Assembly: GCF_030272615.1 (NCBI RefSeq)
Contig: NC_081407.1
Span: forward strand, 142,980,897-143,044,896
Origin: Cryptomeria japonica
Lineage: Eukaryota > Streptophyta > Pinopsida > Cupressales > Cupressaceae
Direction: 5' to 3'
DNA length: 64,000 nt
This document shows positions 32,561 through 45,403 of the stretch, one piece after another. The position numbers and the translations under genes were made by a program. How positions within the stretch are numbered: position 1 is the stretch's first letter; every line of letters begins with the position of its first letter. The notes below the pieces were generated by a model, which had not been told where the DNA came from, did not search any database, and worked only from the letters and a program-made list of their open reading frames with translations.

Positions 32561-35500
32561 ATTCAAGAGATTCTACAACTTTTGCTTTCTTTTATACATG
32601 CTAGCTATGCCTGCATTCTTGTGGGATATTGACCGATTGTGGAAGCAACTCTTGGAGTATGAGAGATTCCTTTTTTATGCAAAAGATGTTAGGAAATGAG
32701 ACATGTGGTGGTTAATTGCCCTAGTTTTTAATGCAAATTGCTCAATCTCATATTCATGTTGATTATCCAATCTCAGGCTGGATGGCTCCTAGTCAAAGGT
32801 GTGGTTCCCTGAATGCGTAATACCCTGTAGGAATCTACTCCTCATAAAACCATAGAACTGTGAATGAGGGGTGAGTGTTCAATTTTTTTGCAGCAATCCC
32901 TTCCTCCCATATATGTGTTGATAGATCACTATTGTACGAGCTAATATATAGGGTGGTGTCTGCCTCTGGCTGCTGAATCGATGGAGATCAAACCAATGCA
33001 CAAGAAAACAATGGGAATGAATATTATTCAAGTGATTTGCAACCTTCATTCAGTGTTGTTTGGGAAAGCCTTTCTTTCTCTTGCCAGCTAGCCTAACACA
33101 CCCGACCCGGAATCCCTAGGGAGATACAATTGTGTTCGGTTCAGCACAATCCTAAACTAGAAGGGGTGGACTAAAAATCTCCAACCACACAACTTATCAC
33201 TTTGTAATTAACATACAGTATAAAGCTAGTCTATATGACCCCCAAACCATTTTCTTACTATCTCGGGTTACCCTAGTTTAGGGTATTGGCAGTTTTTACT
33301 AAATCTTCTCTATTTTAGGGTATTGGCAACTATCTCTCTTTTTGCATAGTTTTAGGTGGCATACAAAGTCATTTCCTTCTTTGGCTTCCTTCCAGCCTTA
33401 ACCTCAACGATCATCTTTTGCAAACTTACTTTCTTCAATACTCTCTTCTTTATCCTTTCAAAGTTGAATTGTAGCCACTTAGGAACATCTAGATTCTCAT
33501 CACTTTGGATGGACGGGTTCATGGTAGTTACAACCTACTTTGGCCTTTGTTCTCCATCTTGTTCCTTGTGCACCTAAGTTTAAAATTTTGGAGGAGTCAT
33601 CTTGGGGGTGGGGGCATAGATAGATCCTCTTTTTCTTGTTCTCCATGCTTCTTTGACTCCATATTCTAAGTTCCTTCTGACTTATATTTCATTTTCACGA
33701 GTCAACTTATAGTTCTTAATTCAGTTATAGGCTAGTATCTTGTGTGTCGATTGTACCTCTTAGTTTGATAAGGTTTTGGGTGGAATTTAATCTCTAATTT
33801 TGAGGAAAAGGTTTCCCTATAAATGTAATTTCAAAATTCATTTTGAGGGTCTAATAATTGATTATATAAGGTCCAAGTTTAGTAACACTCATTAGTGTGT
33901 TTTCTTTCAAAAGACATTTAGCAATAGGTTGTAGATTGAATACTTGTGCTTTGCTAGTATATTTTTAAGAATTAATGGAAATGAAGTTCATAGTTTGCAA
34001 CGGTATTGGTAGTCTTTTTTGATTGCTTGGTATTATTTTATTTCTTTCATTTTCCTTAGTCCTAAATTAATATTTACATTTTTGAAACATCTTCTTTGTT
34101 ATAATCAATTTTTGCATCTTTCGTGGTGATTGAGGTTAATAAGGAACATGTGAATGAATAGTAGTAGTTGTTCTAGAGCTTTCCTTGGTCTCATTTTCAT
34201 GTTAGAATTGGCAATTTTGGTATGATAAATTATTTACATACAAGGTTATTTCTAGATTTTGTTGATAATGTGGATTTAGGTAATACTGATGATTCATTTT
34301 CCTGTAGCCATGTTCTATCTTTTGCAATTTATTTTAACCTTTTACCTTAGGCAGATTGAGAAATTGACATTTCAACTTGATTAGTAACATTTTCCCCTTG
34401 AACAACTTGATTAGGAAATGATAAATTCTAAAGGTAAGCTAACTTAACTCAAGGGACTGAGATGGTATCCTACCATGAAAGATGATATTTCTAAGCAAAA
34501 TACTACCTAGTGATATGAAAGTTGATGCAAGATAGTAAGGACAACAAGCAAATTTATTTTAAACTTTGACAAGATTGAATCTTTGGGTGGAAGTTTGAAT
34601 GGATTGATAGCGAAAAGGCATGTTGATGCAGAGAATCCAATAAACTCAACCAACAAGGGAGATATTTCTCCCAACTCACCTATTCAATTAGGTGTCAACC
34701 CTTCACTTACTCACAAGACCCCTCACAAGGCCACAAGTTACTCAAAATGATTCAATACCCCAAAACACACCCATACTCACCAACCCTCACCCAACCATTG
34801 AATCACACTCAAATAGGACAAATAAACATGTCTAAGTCACAATCCAACTCTCCAACATTCAATCACCACCAACACCCTCAACCCTTATTCACACAAATCC
34901 TCCTTCAAGTGGGTCTTCTAATCCTCCCTGGTACTCAACTCACAAAATGTACTAGATATCCAAAAACCAATGTACTTTTAGATACTCTTACAAGAACAAC
35001 TAAACATATACCACCATGGGTCTTTACCCTCCAACCACCCAAAGGTTAAAGGAAGATTCATTGCTGCAACACTCAGTTTTTGTGACAGTATCAAGCACTT
35101 AGGATAGTCACTCCTTTTATGACAATATCAAGATCAGATCGATACTGGATTGGGTAATAACGGAACCGCCAACAATGTATTTCTCATCTCAAATAATAAA
35201 GAGAATATAGGATTGCATCTATGAAGAAAAAAAATGTTGGAAAAGACTATTTCCACCTACTTGGCCACCGGAGTGGTTTTTGAGGTGTATTCAAAGATTT
35301 CACTCCTTTTGTTGCATTTTCACTTGAAATATAGTTGCATTGGCTTTGTAAGCTCCTAGATACATGGTACATGTTCTAATCAAGTTAAAAGAGTCTCAAG
35401 ACTACCCTATAGTCATGCTCTACCTTATCCAACTACTCAATTAGCTTCCCAAACTTATAGGACATATGGTTTTATTCCTTACTTTGAGTTGAAATTGTCT

Positions 35501-38237
35501 TGGGTTAGATATAACTAAAATAAGCCATTCCTTCAACTACTTCAAAAATCATCAAAAAGACTTCATACTACTATCTACATGTGTTTCTATCCTTAAGAAG
35601 TATAATTTATGCAAGTGAAAAAACACCTAAGAGGTCATAGCTACTCCTTTTGACTTGGTAATATTCATGGTTTTTCTTTGTCTATTTAACTTCATTCCTT
35701 GCATCTTACCCACTATCTTGTAGCATACTTTGTTTTCTTTTTTAGTGAATTGCATTTAGTGGACTGTTGTGCATCTTTAAAATCATTTGACAACTTCAGG
35801 AAATGGTTTTCCTTCTTTATTACTTGACTATATCATTTAATATGCATGGATGGTATTATCATTTAATTTTTAAGATGGACCTTGTATGGATGGTCCTTGC
35901 ACCTTTTCAAATTGAACTTTTGCAAAAGTCCAAATTTGGAGAGGAAATTCCTACTATTTGCGAATCCACCATTCATCTTTCAAATTTTAGGTCCAATTTC
36001 CATGAATAAGGGTTCCCAAGACCCTAGTCCTATAAAAATGAGCCATGAGGAACATCATGAATAAGGGAATGAACCAAATTTATGGAAACATTGTCAAACC
36101 TAAGTACAGTTAGGCATAAATAAGGTGAAACCACTTAAATTGAGTCCAAACTTAGTGTATATTTTTAAAGACATACAACTTATGATGCAATATTTAGCCC
36201 CCTCTTAGCAAGAGTATGAAATTATGCTCATTTAATCTTTGGAAAATATGGAGAAACCAAATATTCTTTCACCAAGATATTGAAGAGTCAAGATGTCTAC
36301 AAGTTTGGAAAGGTGGTAGCTCCCAAGACTTATGATATTTTCAATCTACAATATTGAGATAAAAGGGAAGTACAAAGTGAGTAATATGAGTAACGTTGGT
36401 AACACACATGGAGCATGCAAAACACAAAGTTATGACATTTAGAACTAGTAAGATTCATATATTCTCACTAGGAACCATATCAAAAAGACAAGGCATAGAT
36501 CTAGGACTAGTAAGATCCTTATATAGTTACTAGGAGTCATGTCAAAGACACACAAAAGCATAATACCCAAGTTAGTAAGATCTTCTAATACTTAGTCATA
36601 GATCGCATTCTAACAAAAAATAGAGACCTAATTGTGAAAGTTTGAGGTCCATTGGGAAAAAAGTTGTCATATTGCCATGACAACTTTTGCATTTCTTGTA
36701 GAAACTTCTTAAAAATATGGTTGCAAAGTTAGTTTATGGTGGTTTGAGGTTGTAACACACTTGGATGGGAATAAATAGGCCTTTGGCATTCCATCCAAGA
36801 ATTTTTCTTAATGAAATTGGGGTTTTATGTGCATTTTTTCATGCTATGTATCATATCATGCTTGATGATAGACCTTTTTTCATGTGATGTATCATATCAG
36901 GGAAGAATTTGGTGGGAAGACCAAGCGATTGGTATTTTGAAATGGTTGATGATAGAGAGAGGGGTAAGGGGACCCTATACAACCTTCAAAAGGGTTTGTC
37001 GATCAAAACCAAATGAAATAGATTAAATTTCTATGACTGTCCTAAGAGTATTGATTGTCACAGTCATAGTTTTACTACTGATATTGTTTTTGTTTTGACA
37101 GAGTTGTGTTTGTAAACCCAAGTGTGGACATGTAATGGAGTCATGAGATGTCTTAAGATTACATCAATACTTAACAATAACATAGTGTTTAGGCACCTAA
37201 AATATGAAAGGACTACATATTGGAAGGCGTGTGTGATGATGCCATGAAAGGTCTAATATCCCTATGTATCGGACTGAAAAAACCAGTGAAAGACAAAAAA
37301 AAAATGCATTGAGAAGGAAAAAGGTTGAATTGCCTAATGTTTGTTGTTGAAGTTATGTGTGGGGACCCTGCCAAGTCAAATACCTTGTTGTAGTTTCAAA
37401 GGGTGGAAAAAGAATAAGCATTTTATTTATCTTCCTAATAGACCATCCATCATAACAATTATTACCAATATTGATGTGTACGTTGCGAACAAAGTTCTAG
37501 AGGAAGGATCTTTCTAACGTAATACTAAGTGAGTGTTCATAGACCTTTTGTAGGGTCCTCCTAGCCTAGATTTAGGAGTTTGAAGCCTACATACATTGAT
37601 TTGGCCTTGTTGCCATCAATGAGTGCTCACCCAATAGGACAAGTCTTGAGACTGATAATTTTGAAAGTGTGGAATTGTTGAGAGCCAACACTTATGTGTG
37701 AACCCCGTCTTCACGTATTATGATTAGTTTCCATGATAATTGACCCTATCCTAATGGTGTTGGCTCAATTCATATTAGTGTGTTTTGTTGAAGAAACATG
37801 ATGTGAGAAGTTTGATGTAGAGGCAAGGGTAGAACTTAGTATTTCATATTAGGACAGCAACCACATTGATTAGGCAAGTCATATAAGGTCTCTCCAATGT
37901 TTAGGATACTGAATTCACATTAGACACTCATGGATTACCCCAATTAGACATTAGTCAACTTAATATATTATACAAGGATTGCATACCATAAAGCCATTAG
38001 ATATGTTTTGAGATGAAAAAGAAGAGTTAAATGGTTTTGGTTCAATGATGATAATTTCTATTTTCAAGTAATTTAATTTGGTATATTATACTGAAACGTG
38101 ATTTCATAACTAACATTTCAACTTCTATATAACTAGTTCTATAGCCCGATTTTCTTGCTTGTGAAGAAAGACCATGCTAGACAATATCAACGAACAACAA
38201 AATAAGGAGACAATTGCTAGATTGTGGTTTAACATTG
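32561..38237. other. E 5' region, no gene recognised
   Basis: 5.7 kb between the subterminal repeats and the first tnpD exon. Short frames occur (33356-33577 plus; 34747-35049 plus, which is proline-, threonine- and glutamine-rich), but none has a motif I recognise. Around 36160-36600 the sequence matches the Ty3-type region at 860-1200, so a fragment of that repeat family has been acquired. Short perfect hairpins lie at 36661-36686 (AAGTTGTCAT...ATGACAACTT) and 37030-37065 (CTATGACTGT...ACAGTCATAG). A TATATAA near 38113 could belong to the tnpD promoter, which is inference. Confidence 0.5.
36160..36600. repeat. Fragment of the G-type Ty3 repeat inside E
   Basis: GCAATATTTAGCCCCCTCTT and the following 400 bp align, with gaps, to 875-1200 (CTACATTTAGCCCCCACTTT and onward). 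The common order includes ATGAAAT/ATGAGAC, a CAAGATATTGA/TATCAAGAT segment and several repeats of ACTAGTAAGATC type. I cannot place its edges. Confidence 0.5.
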
Positions 38238-40276
38238 TAGGTTGCATGGTCACATTGAAGGTGGACATGATTATCATCCGTTGGTAAGTTTTTCATTATA
38301 TCATTTTAACAATTTATATACATAATAAATCATGTGATGATGAGATCATGATCATGGTTTATTTATGTTTATCAATTTTATATAGGCCGAGCACCCCAGA
38401 GCACATGGTATGGATCAACTCAACTCGGATAATATGGTTTTCAAAGTGGAAAAACATGGAGGTGTGAATATCGAAGCTGAAGATAATGATCCCATGGAAG
38501 ATGACGATCATGAGCCAGAAAACACAATTGAAGATGATGGTACAAATATATTGATCCATGACACATTTAGTACTCGCGCAGCTGATCATGATGATGAAGA
38601 TGACCTTGATGTTATTCATGATGTCCCTCTACTTGAGAAGGCATCTGAGGCCCTTTACGAAGGCTCATAGACAACTCTTCTCTCTACTCTATTGTTGTTG
38701 GTGAACTTGAAGGTTATGAATGGTTTATCCAACTTAACAATGTCACATATGTTAAGGTATGTCATATATGTCATAATAAACTATGAATCATGTTGTACCA
38801 TTAATATTCTTTATATTAACAAATTATATTTTTTTGTTGTAGACTGATAGGTGAGTTTTTGTTACCACCATCAAATATTCTACCTCGCTCGTACCGAGAA
38901 TTATCTGTCGTTATGAAAGATATTGGAATGGAGTATCAAGCAATAGATGCTTGTCCCAATGATCATATTATATATCATAAACAACATGAATTTTGAACTG
39001 AATGCCCTGAATGTCATATCAGTAGATATCAAACAAATCAAATAAAAAAAAGGGTTCCTCACAAGGTTCTTCACTATATTCCCATTATTCCACGTATGCA
39101 TCGATTATTCAAGTGCACTACCTCGGCACAATTTATGGATTACCATTCATGCAATAGAAGTCGAGATGACATTATTCGAATGTCTGCGGATGGTTCAACA
39201 TTTATGGATAGAGGAAAAGTGGCCACACTTTAAAGAAGAACCTCGTAATCTCAGGCTTTCATTGGCAGTAGACGATGTCAATCCATTTGGAGAGATGAGA
39301 TCTGTTTACTCAGTGTGGCTTGTTTTTGTTATCAATAATATCATTCCTCCATGGATGTCAATAAAGAGGGAGCACATAATATTGGCAATGATTGTTCCGG
39401 ATATTTTATCATTTAAATATAGTCATCTAAATTTAATTATAAATATTGCAGTAAAATGGTCATAATAATTATGTAATGTTTTTGTTCATTCGATTAGGTA
39501 AGTACCAAGTTAAAGATATGAATGTATATATCGAGTCTCTTATCGACGAGTTGCTGGAGTTATAGAATGGTGTCACTATGTATGGCATCTCTAGACCAAT
39601 AGGACAAAGAAAATTTCAATTCCATGCGATGCTTCTATGGACAATACATGATGCCCCAGGGCTAACACATTTGTGTGGTATGTTATAGTGTTTAAGTTGT
39701 GCATGAACATTATAATTCAAAAAATTATCATATTTAATCCAATTATACATTATCTTGTAGGTCTTCAAACAAAGGAAAATTTGCATGTCCTGTTTGTGAT
39801 CCAAAGATGAAATCTCATCATTCAAAAAGTTTAGGAAAGCAGGTGTTTGATGAGTATAGGCACTTTCTCCACAAAAATCATAAGTATCAAAATACTGAAA
39901 ACATCTTTTCAAAGGGAAAGAAGAGAATACATCAAAGCCATGAAGAATGACACCTCGCCTGTGGAAGTTGGAATATAATAGAATTAATCATCAAGGTAAT
40001 GTCATTCCATCTATTGGTTTGTCATAAAACATCTTTTCTATTTTGTTTTGTTTACTGATGATGTGATTGATGATCATGAAGGTCGTGAAGGCATAAATGA
40101 CCACCTTCCTAAGGGACTAAAAAGTTATCCCTGACAATTTAGTAGGTTGTCCTACTATGAGCGGTTACAAATTGTTCATTTGTTTGATAGTATGCATATT
40201 GGAAAGAATATAATAGAGATAGTATGGAAAATATTTGATGGAAGGCGTGACAAAGAAAAAATTGTCAAAATATGTA
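38238..40276 (+). pseudogene. tnpD: tnpD-type CACTA transposase, 5' part
   Basis: Several exons with usable splice sites encode the N-terminal half of a Tnp2/Transposase_21 protein. They include HIEGGHDYHPL|AEHPRAHG (exons near 38238-38283 and 38386-38756) with an acidic stretch. Next is LPPSNILPRSYRELSVVMKD and the zinc-type ACPNDHIIYH...TECPECHISRY (38843 on). Then come KVLHYIPIIPRMHRLF, WPHFKEEPRNLRLSLAVDDV, NPFGEMRSVYSVWLV and PPWMSIKREHI. Later exons carry FACPVCDPKMKSHHSK and LQIVHLFDSMHIGKNIIEIV. The gene is cut at 40281 by element H and resumes at 46304. It would cut and join transposon ends. In-frame stops are present. Confidence 0.85.
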
Positions 40277-40281
40277 GTGAC
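40277..40281. repeat. TSD of Copia element H (left copy)
   Basis: GTGAC, repeated at 46299-46303. Confidence 0.9.
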
Positions 40282-41176
40282 TATAAGGAAGTTAAGAAGC
40301 GGAAACAACTTCCTACACTAACCTTGAGAGGAGGGTAATGCAAAACTTTTTCAGATCATTACAACAGTTACAGAAAATAGAAATAGATATAATAGCATTC
40401 ATACCACAACATAGTGATTTACGTGGGGAAAACCCTTTCGGGAGAAAAACCCCACACTCCAAAAGCAGCTCAATATTTTATTCAGCAGTCAAAAACAGAT
40501 TACAACATACTTGCAGAGCAAGCTCTTCGCAGGAGTACCACTAATCAGAGATTCAGAGGCAACTCAATAGCCATAAGACTCTTACACACAACCTCTATCT
40601 CACACACCTCATAAATAGGAGATACAATACAGGAAACCGTCAAACGGTATTACAAAACCATGGGCTAAAACCACCCAATAAGGTGTAGCCGACCTTATCT
40701 CCCTTCTAGATGCCCTATGACATGTTAAAGCACACATCAACACGTGTCACTCCCTTTTTACAGCTCATTTATGTATTCGATACAAATTATTTTTCCTATT
40801 TCAAGAGTACAAACTTCCGGAGGCCATAACTTGAGAACCGGGTGTCTGATTGACGAACCGTTTGAAGCGCCGGAAAGTTCGCGAAGTGCTCTATCACCTC
40901 GTAACAAGCTTCACCAATTACGACCAATTTTTAGGGCATTTTGGAGCCTCTAAAGTCCCCAAAATTAAGTTTAAACATTTTATTGCACCCCTCCAAGATG
41001 AAAACTTTAATATCTTCAAAACTAGCTGTGACCTTGCGACGCAACTTTACCGGAATGCTTATCTAGCCAACCAGAAGCTTCAGGGAGAGTTTCGCACCAT
41101 TTCGTGCTCAAATAAAAACTTACTATAAATAGTAACCTCACATAAATGCAAGGTTGAGACACCATTTTTCCCAACA
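40282..41176 (-). mobile_element. Element H 3' LTR
   Basis: 895 bp, TATAAGGAAG to TTTTTCCCAACA on the plus strand. Next to it at 41177-41190 the minus-strand CAAGTGGGAGATT is the polypurine tract. Confidence 0.9.
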
Positions 41177-41232
41177 AATCTCCCACTTGTCGAACACCTT
41201 GCATGAGCGGAAGGGAATGTCAACACAATGAA

Positions 41233-42830
41233 TCAATTGCTAGAGGCCATAAGGCCCATAGACTCTGAACACCATCTGAACTTCTCTATGCTCACAGCCT
41301 TAGTTAAAGCATCTACAACATTCATCAAAGTTTCCACCTTAACCAACTTCACCCTACCATCTTCGACCATATCTCTAACAAAATGATACTGAACATCAAT
41401 ATGTTTGGTCCGGGCATGAAATGTCGGTATCTTAGCTAGGCTAATTGCACTCTGACTGTCACAGTAAATTGTCACTGTACCTTGTTTTATTCCAATATCC
41501 GAACACATTCTCTTAAGTCAAATGGCCTCTTTACAAGCATGAGTAGCTGCCATATACTCTGCTTCAGTAGTGGATAGAGCAACCACAGCCTGTCGCTTAC
41601 TCATCCAACTAATTGCACCACCAAACAAAGTAAACACATAAGCACTGGTGGATCTTCTGCTATCAATATCACCTGCCCAATCTGAATCCACATAACCATG
41701 GATATCAAGGGAAGTCATGTCTCCAACTGAATTACCATGATAACACAAAGAATACTCTGAAGTACCCTTCAAATATCTGAAGACTCTTTTGACTGCATCC
41801 CAATGAACTCTACCAGGATTAGACATATATCTAGAAAGTACTCCCACTGCTTGGGCAATATCTGGTCTAGTATAGACCATAGCATACATCAAGCTTCCAA
41901 CTGCACTCTGGTAAGGCACTCTGCTCATGTCTTCCATCTCCAATGGGGATGTAGGACAATCTGAAATAGATAGTTTCATTCCAACTGTAAAAGGAACACT
42001 CAATGGTCTACAATTCTGCATGTTGAACCTCTGTAACACTGAATTCACATACTTACTCTGACCTAGCCATAGCTTTCTGTTTACCCTATCTCTTCTAATT
42101 TCCATCCCAAGAATGTGCTTTGCTGCACCAAGATCTTTCATTTCAAATTTAGCAGCGAGCTGAGACTTCAGTTCTGAAATCATACCTTTCCCTTTACCAA
42201 TGAATAACATATCATCAACATACAATGCAATGAATAAGAAATGATCACCATCAGATTTATAATAAACATAGTGATCTGATTTAGATCGTTCAAATCCCAA
42301 ACTCAACACATATGTATCAAATTTCTGGTACCACATCCTAGGACTTTGTTTGAGGCCATACAAAGATTTCTTTAATTTACAGACCAAATTACTTTTGCCT
42401 TTCACCACATAGTGCTCCGGCTGTGTCATATAAATATCTTCCTCCAAATCACCATGAAGGAAAGCAGTTTTCACATCCATTTGTTCAACCTCTAAATCAT
42501 AAGCAGTGGCAATAGAAAGCAAAAATCTAATGGACGTCATTTTTGCAACAGGAGAAAATATCTCACCGTAATCAACACCCTCAACCTGAGAGTAGCCTTT
42601 TGCAACCAACCTTGCTTTATACTTCTCAATGCTTCCATCTAAACCAATCTTTTTCTTGAACACCCATTTACAACCAATAGGTTTTCGTCCATCAGGCAAT
42701 GGTACAAGATCCCATGTATCATTCTTTTTCAAAGCTGCCATTTCTTCCTCCATAGCAATCTTCCAGGATTCTGCATCATTCATACCTAATGCCTCTTCTA
42801 TAGATTTCGGTTCATCCACACTAGTATTCA
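41233..42830 (-). pseudogene. Element H reverse transcriptase and RNase H
   Basis: A 433-codon frame (42819-41518) starts MDEPKSIEEALGMNDAESW. It contains WVFKKKIGLDGSIEKYKARL, MDVKTAFLHGDLEEDIYMTQ, KLKKSLYGLKQSPRMWYQ, YVDDMLFIGKG (the YVDD active site), YVDSDWAGDIDSRRSTSAY and ALSTTEAEYMAATHACKEAI. One stop at 41516 separates the final RNase H part (IYCDSQSAISLAKIP, ARTKHIDVQYHFVRD, DALTKAV). The stop fits a TGG-to-TGA change. Apart from that the enzyme is full length for a Tork-type Copia element. Confidence 0.92.
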
Positions 42831-43203
42831 GAGCAAAAATACATCTCTAATCATCAGGTGAATACCTTTCAGGTGGTTGTCTATGTCTTGTAGACCTTCG
42901 AACGAGCTGAGTTGGAGGTTCTTCCTCCTCTTCTGAAGATTCAGAGCTAGATGAGCTCTCCTCAAATTCTTGCCTATCTAGGGGTCTCGATTCAACTCTT
43001 TCAGGTGTAGAAGGAAGTTGAATCACATCTTCTTTTTTAGTCTATTCTGGCTGCAATGTAATAGAAGGAGACTTAATTTCTCTAAAAATAACACTTCTAC
43101 TGTGAATTACCTTTTGTGCAACAGGGTCCCAAAGCTTGTATCCTTTCACACCATAACTATACCCGATGAAGATACATTTCACAGCCTTGTTCTCCAACTT
43201 TGT
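42831..43203 (-). pseudogene. Element H integrase C-terminus and linker
   Basis: Between two long frames the minus strand still reads CIFIGYSYGVKGYKLWDPV, VIHSRSVIFREI and a serine/glutamate-rich ESSSSSESEEEEEPPTQ linker with RRSTRHRQPPERYSP. In-frame stops occur at about 43201, 43041 and 42849. This is the usual Copia linker between integrase and RT. Confidence 0.85.
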
Positions 43204-45240
43204 TCACTTCTCCTTTGGCACATGTGCATATGCCTCGCAACCAAAAACTCTAAGATGTCTCAATGAAGGCTTGTGACCTGACCATGCTTCCATAGGCGTT
43301 TTATCAACAAGAGCTGATGTAGGAGACCTGTTAATCAGGTAGCAAGCAGTGGCAACAGCTTCAGCCCAAAACTTTTGTTCGAGACCAGCACCACTCAACA
43401 TACTCCTAGCCTTCTCCATCAGTGTCCTGTTCATTCTTTCTGCAACTCCATTCTGTTGTGGAGAATACGGAGTTGTCTTCTGCCTATTAATTCCACAGTC
43501 TTTACAGAATCTATCAAAATCATTAGAGAAAAAGTCACCGCCATTATCAGTTCTCAAACATTTTATTTTCTTTCCAGTCTGCAACTCAACCATTGCTTTA
43601 AATTCTTTAAAATGACTAAAAACTTCAGATTTACTCTTTAGAAAATAAACCCATGTCCTTCTACTAAAATCATCAATAAATGAAACATAATATGTGGATT
43701 TTCCAATCGAAGAGACATCTACTGGACCAAACACATCAGAATGGATAAGATCCAAAACACCACAAGTTTTATGAGAACTCGAGTAAAACTGAACGTGGTT
43801 TTGTTTTCCATAAATGCAATGCTCACAGAAATCAAAGTCAAGATTACAATCATCCAAACCTTCAACAAGATTTTTATTTTTCAAGGTCCTTAGACCCTTT
43901 TCTCCAATGTGGCCAAGTCTCTGGTGCCATAACATAGTCTTCTCTGCAGGTAACATTGCTTCAGATGAAAGAGCACCCTTAGGTACCCAAAAACCATTTC
44001 CATCTGCTGAAGGTGAAACCTTCAAATCTTCCAGTGAAGTATCCGCAGATTTACTTTTTACAGAAGTGCTATTACACTCAACAGTGTATGCTTCAAGCTT
44101 ATACAAAGTGCCAAACCTGACACCTCTAGCAACTACCATAGCACCCTTAATCATCTTACATCTTGTTTCAGAAAAGACTACCTGCACACCCGCATCTATC
44201 AGTTTACTCACAGATAACAGGTTTCGTTTTAATCCAGGGATATGCAGCACACCATTAATCCTTTTTATTCTACCATCAGAAAACCTGATTCTAACTTTAC
44301 CTCGACCAACAATGTCTAGATGTGAATCATCACCCAAGTACACCTTACCTCCATTAAATCCTTCATATTCAAAAAACCAATCTCTATTAGAAGTCATATG
44401 AAAAGATGCACTTGAGTCAATTAGCCAGGCATCATTACCTGCATGAGTCGCCAAAGCCGCAATAAATGCATCGCCATCTTCCTTGTCGAACTCAGAATCA
44501 GAATCGAACTTTTTCTTTTTCTTCTTCTTCCTTTCTTCTTTGCAGTCCTTACGGATGTGACCCGGTTTACCGCAGTTCCAACAAATGACTTTGGACTTTC
44601 CAGGAGATTTCGATCTCCCTTTGGATTTGGACTTGTCGCGCTTCTCATTCTTCTTGCCTTTCTCCTTAGGTCTTCCACGAACGGTTAGGGCTTCTTTTGA
44701 ACTGATGGATACATTCCTTCGCATCTCTTCACCAAGTAGGGCACCCACCACGTCTTCAGATTTTAAAACAACAAAAGTACTACCGATAGCCATAACAAGA
44801 GAATCCCACAAATCAGGCAAAGAATAAAGCAAGATCTGACATTTCTCCTCCTCGTCCATCTTAACACCGACGGATACTAATTGAGCCACCAACATATTGA
44901 ATGCTTCCAGGTGGTCTACAATTCATCCACCCTCTTCCATCTTCAAGGAATACAATTTCTTTCTTAAGAAAATTTGATTTAATAAAGATTTCACTTGATA
45001 CATCTCACCAAGCTTAGTCCATAGCTTCTTTGCAGAGTTTTCTTCATGGACATTGATTAGAACAGAGTCTGCCAGGCACAGTCTGATTAGACCCTTGGCT
45101 TTCCGGTCCATAACATCATACTGAGCTGCTGCAGTAGGATTTGAGGGCCTTTGGACATTCGCATCAATAGCATCCCAAAGATCTCGATCTATTAGCAGAT
45201 CTTCCATCTTCAGCTTCCACATCTAAAAATTACTTCCATT
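43204..45240 (-). pseudogene. Element H gag, protease and integrase
   Basis: Gag begins near 45222 (MWKLKMEDLLIDRDLWDAID, KLWTKLGEMYQVKSLLNQ). A TGA at about 44922 breaks it (EEGGxIVDHLEAFN), which fits CGA-to-TGA. The 563-codon frame then gives a complete zinc knuckle (CWNCGKPGHIRKDC) and the protease motif DAWLIDSSASFHMTSN. The last has DSS where DSG is expected, so a key glycine is lost. Gag-pre-integrase (LWHQRLGHIGEKGL) follows, then the integrase core with LIHSDVFGP, LRTDNGGDFFS and SPQQNGVAERMNRTL. About 670 codons in all, as expected for the family. Confidence 0.9.
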
Positions 45241-45390
45241 AAATTTCTCCACCTCTATTCTCCCTGACGAACTCGCCATCTGAATATTCCTGCAACAAGA
45301 TCAAAAAGTGTCTTCTGCACAAGCTCCCACTCAAATCTGGATTAGTTCAAAAAACCCAACTGCCCACAATTGAAACAAAAGGTGATCAGG

Positions 45391-45401
45391 CTCTGATACC
45401 A
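45391..45401 (-). other. Primer-binding site of element H
   Basis: Minus strand TGGTATCAGAG, two bases from the 5' LTR. Confidence 0.88.
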
Positions 45402-45403
45402 CT

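Noticed and set aside
34747-35049. 100-codon plus-strand frame in E as a gene
   Set aside because: Proline/threonine/glutamine-rich with no motif, and bounded by unrelated AT-rich sequence.
43349-44827. Plus-strand frames opposite the H gag-pol
   Set aside because: Shadow frames of the minus-strand polyprotein, with no motif of their own.
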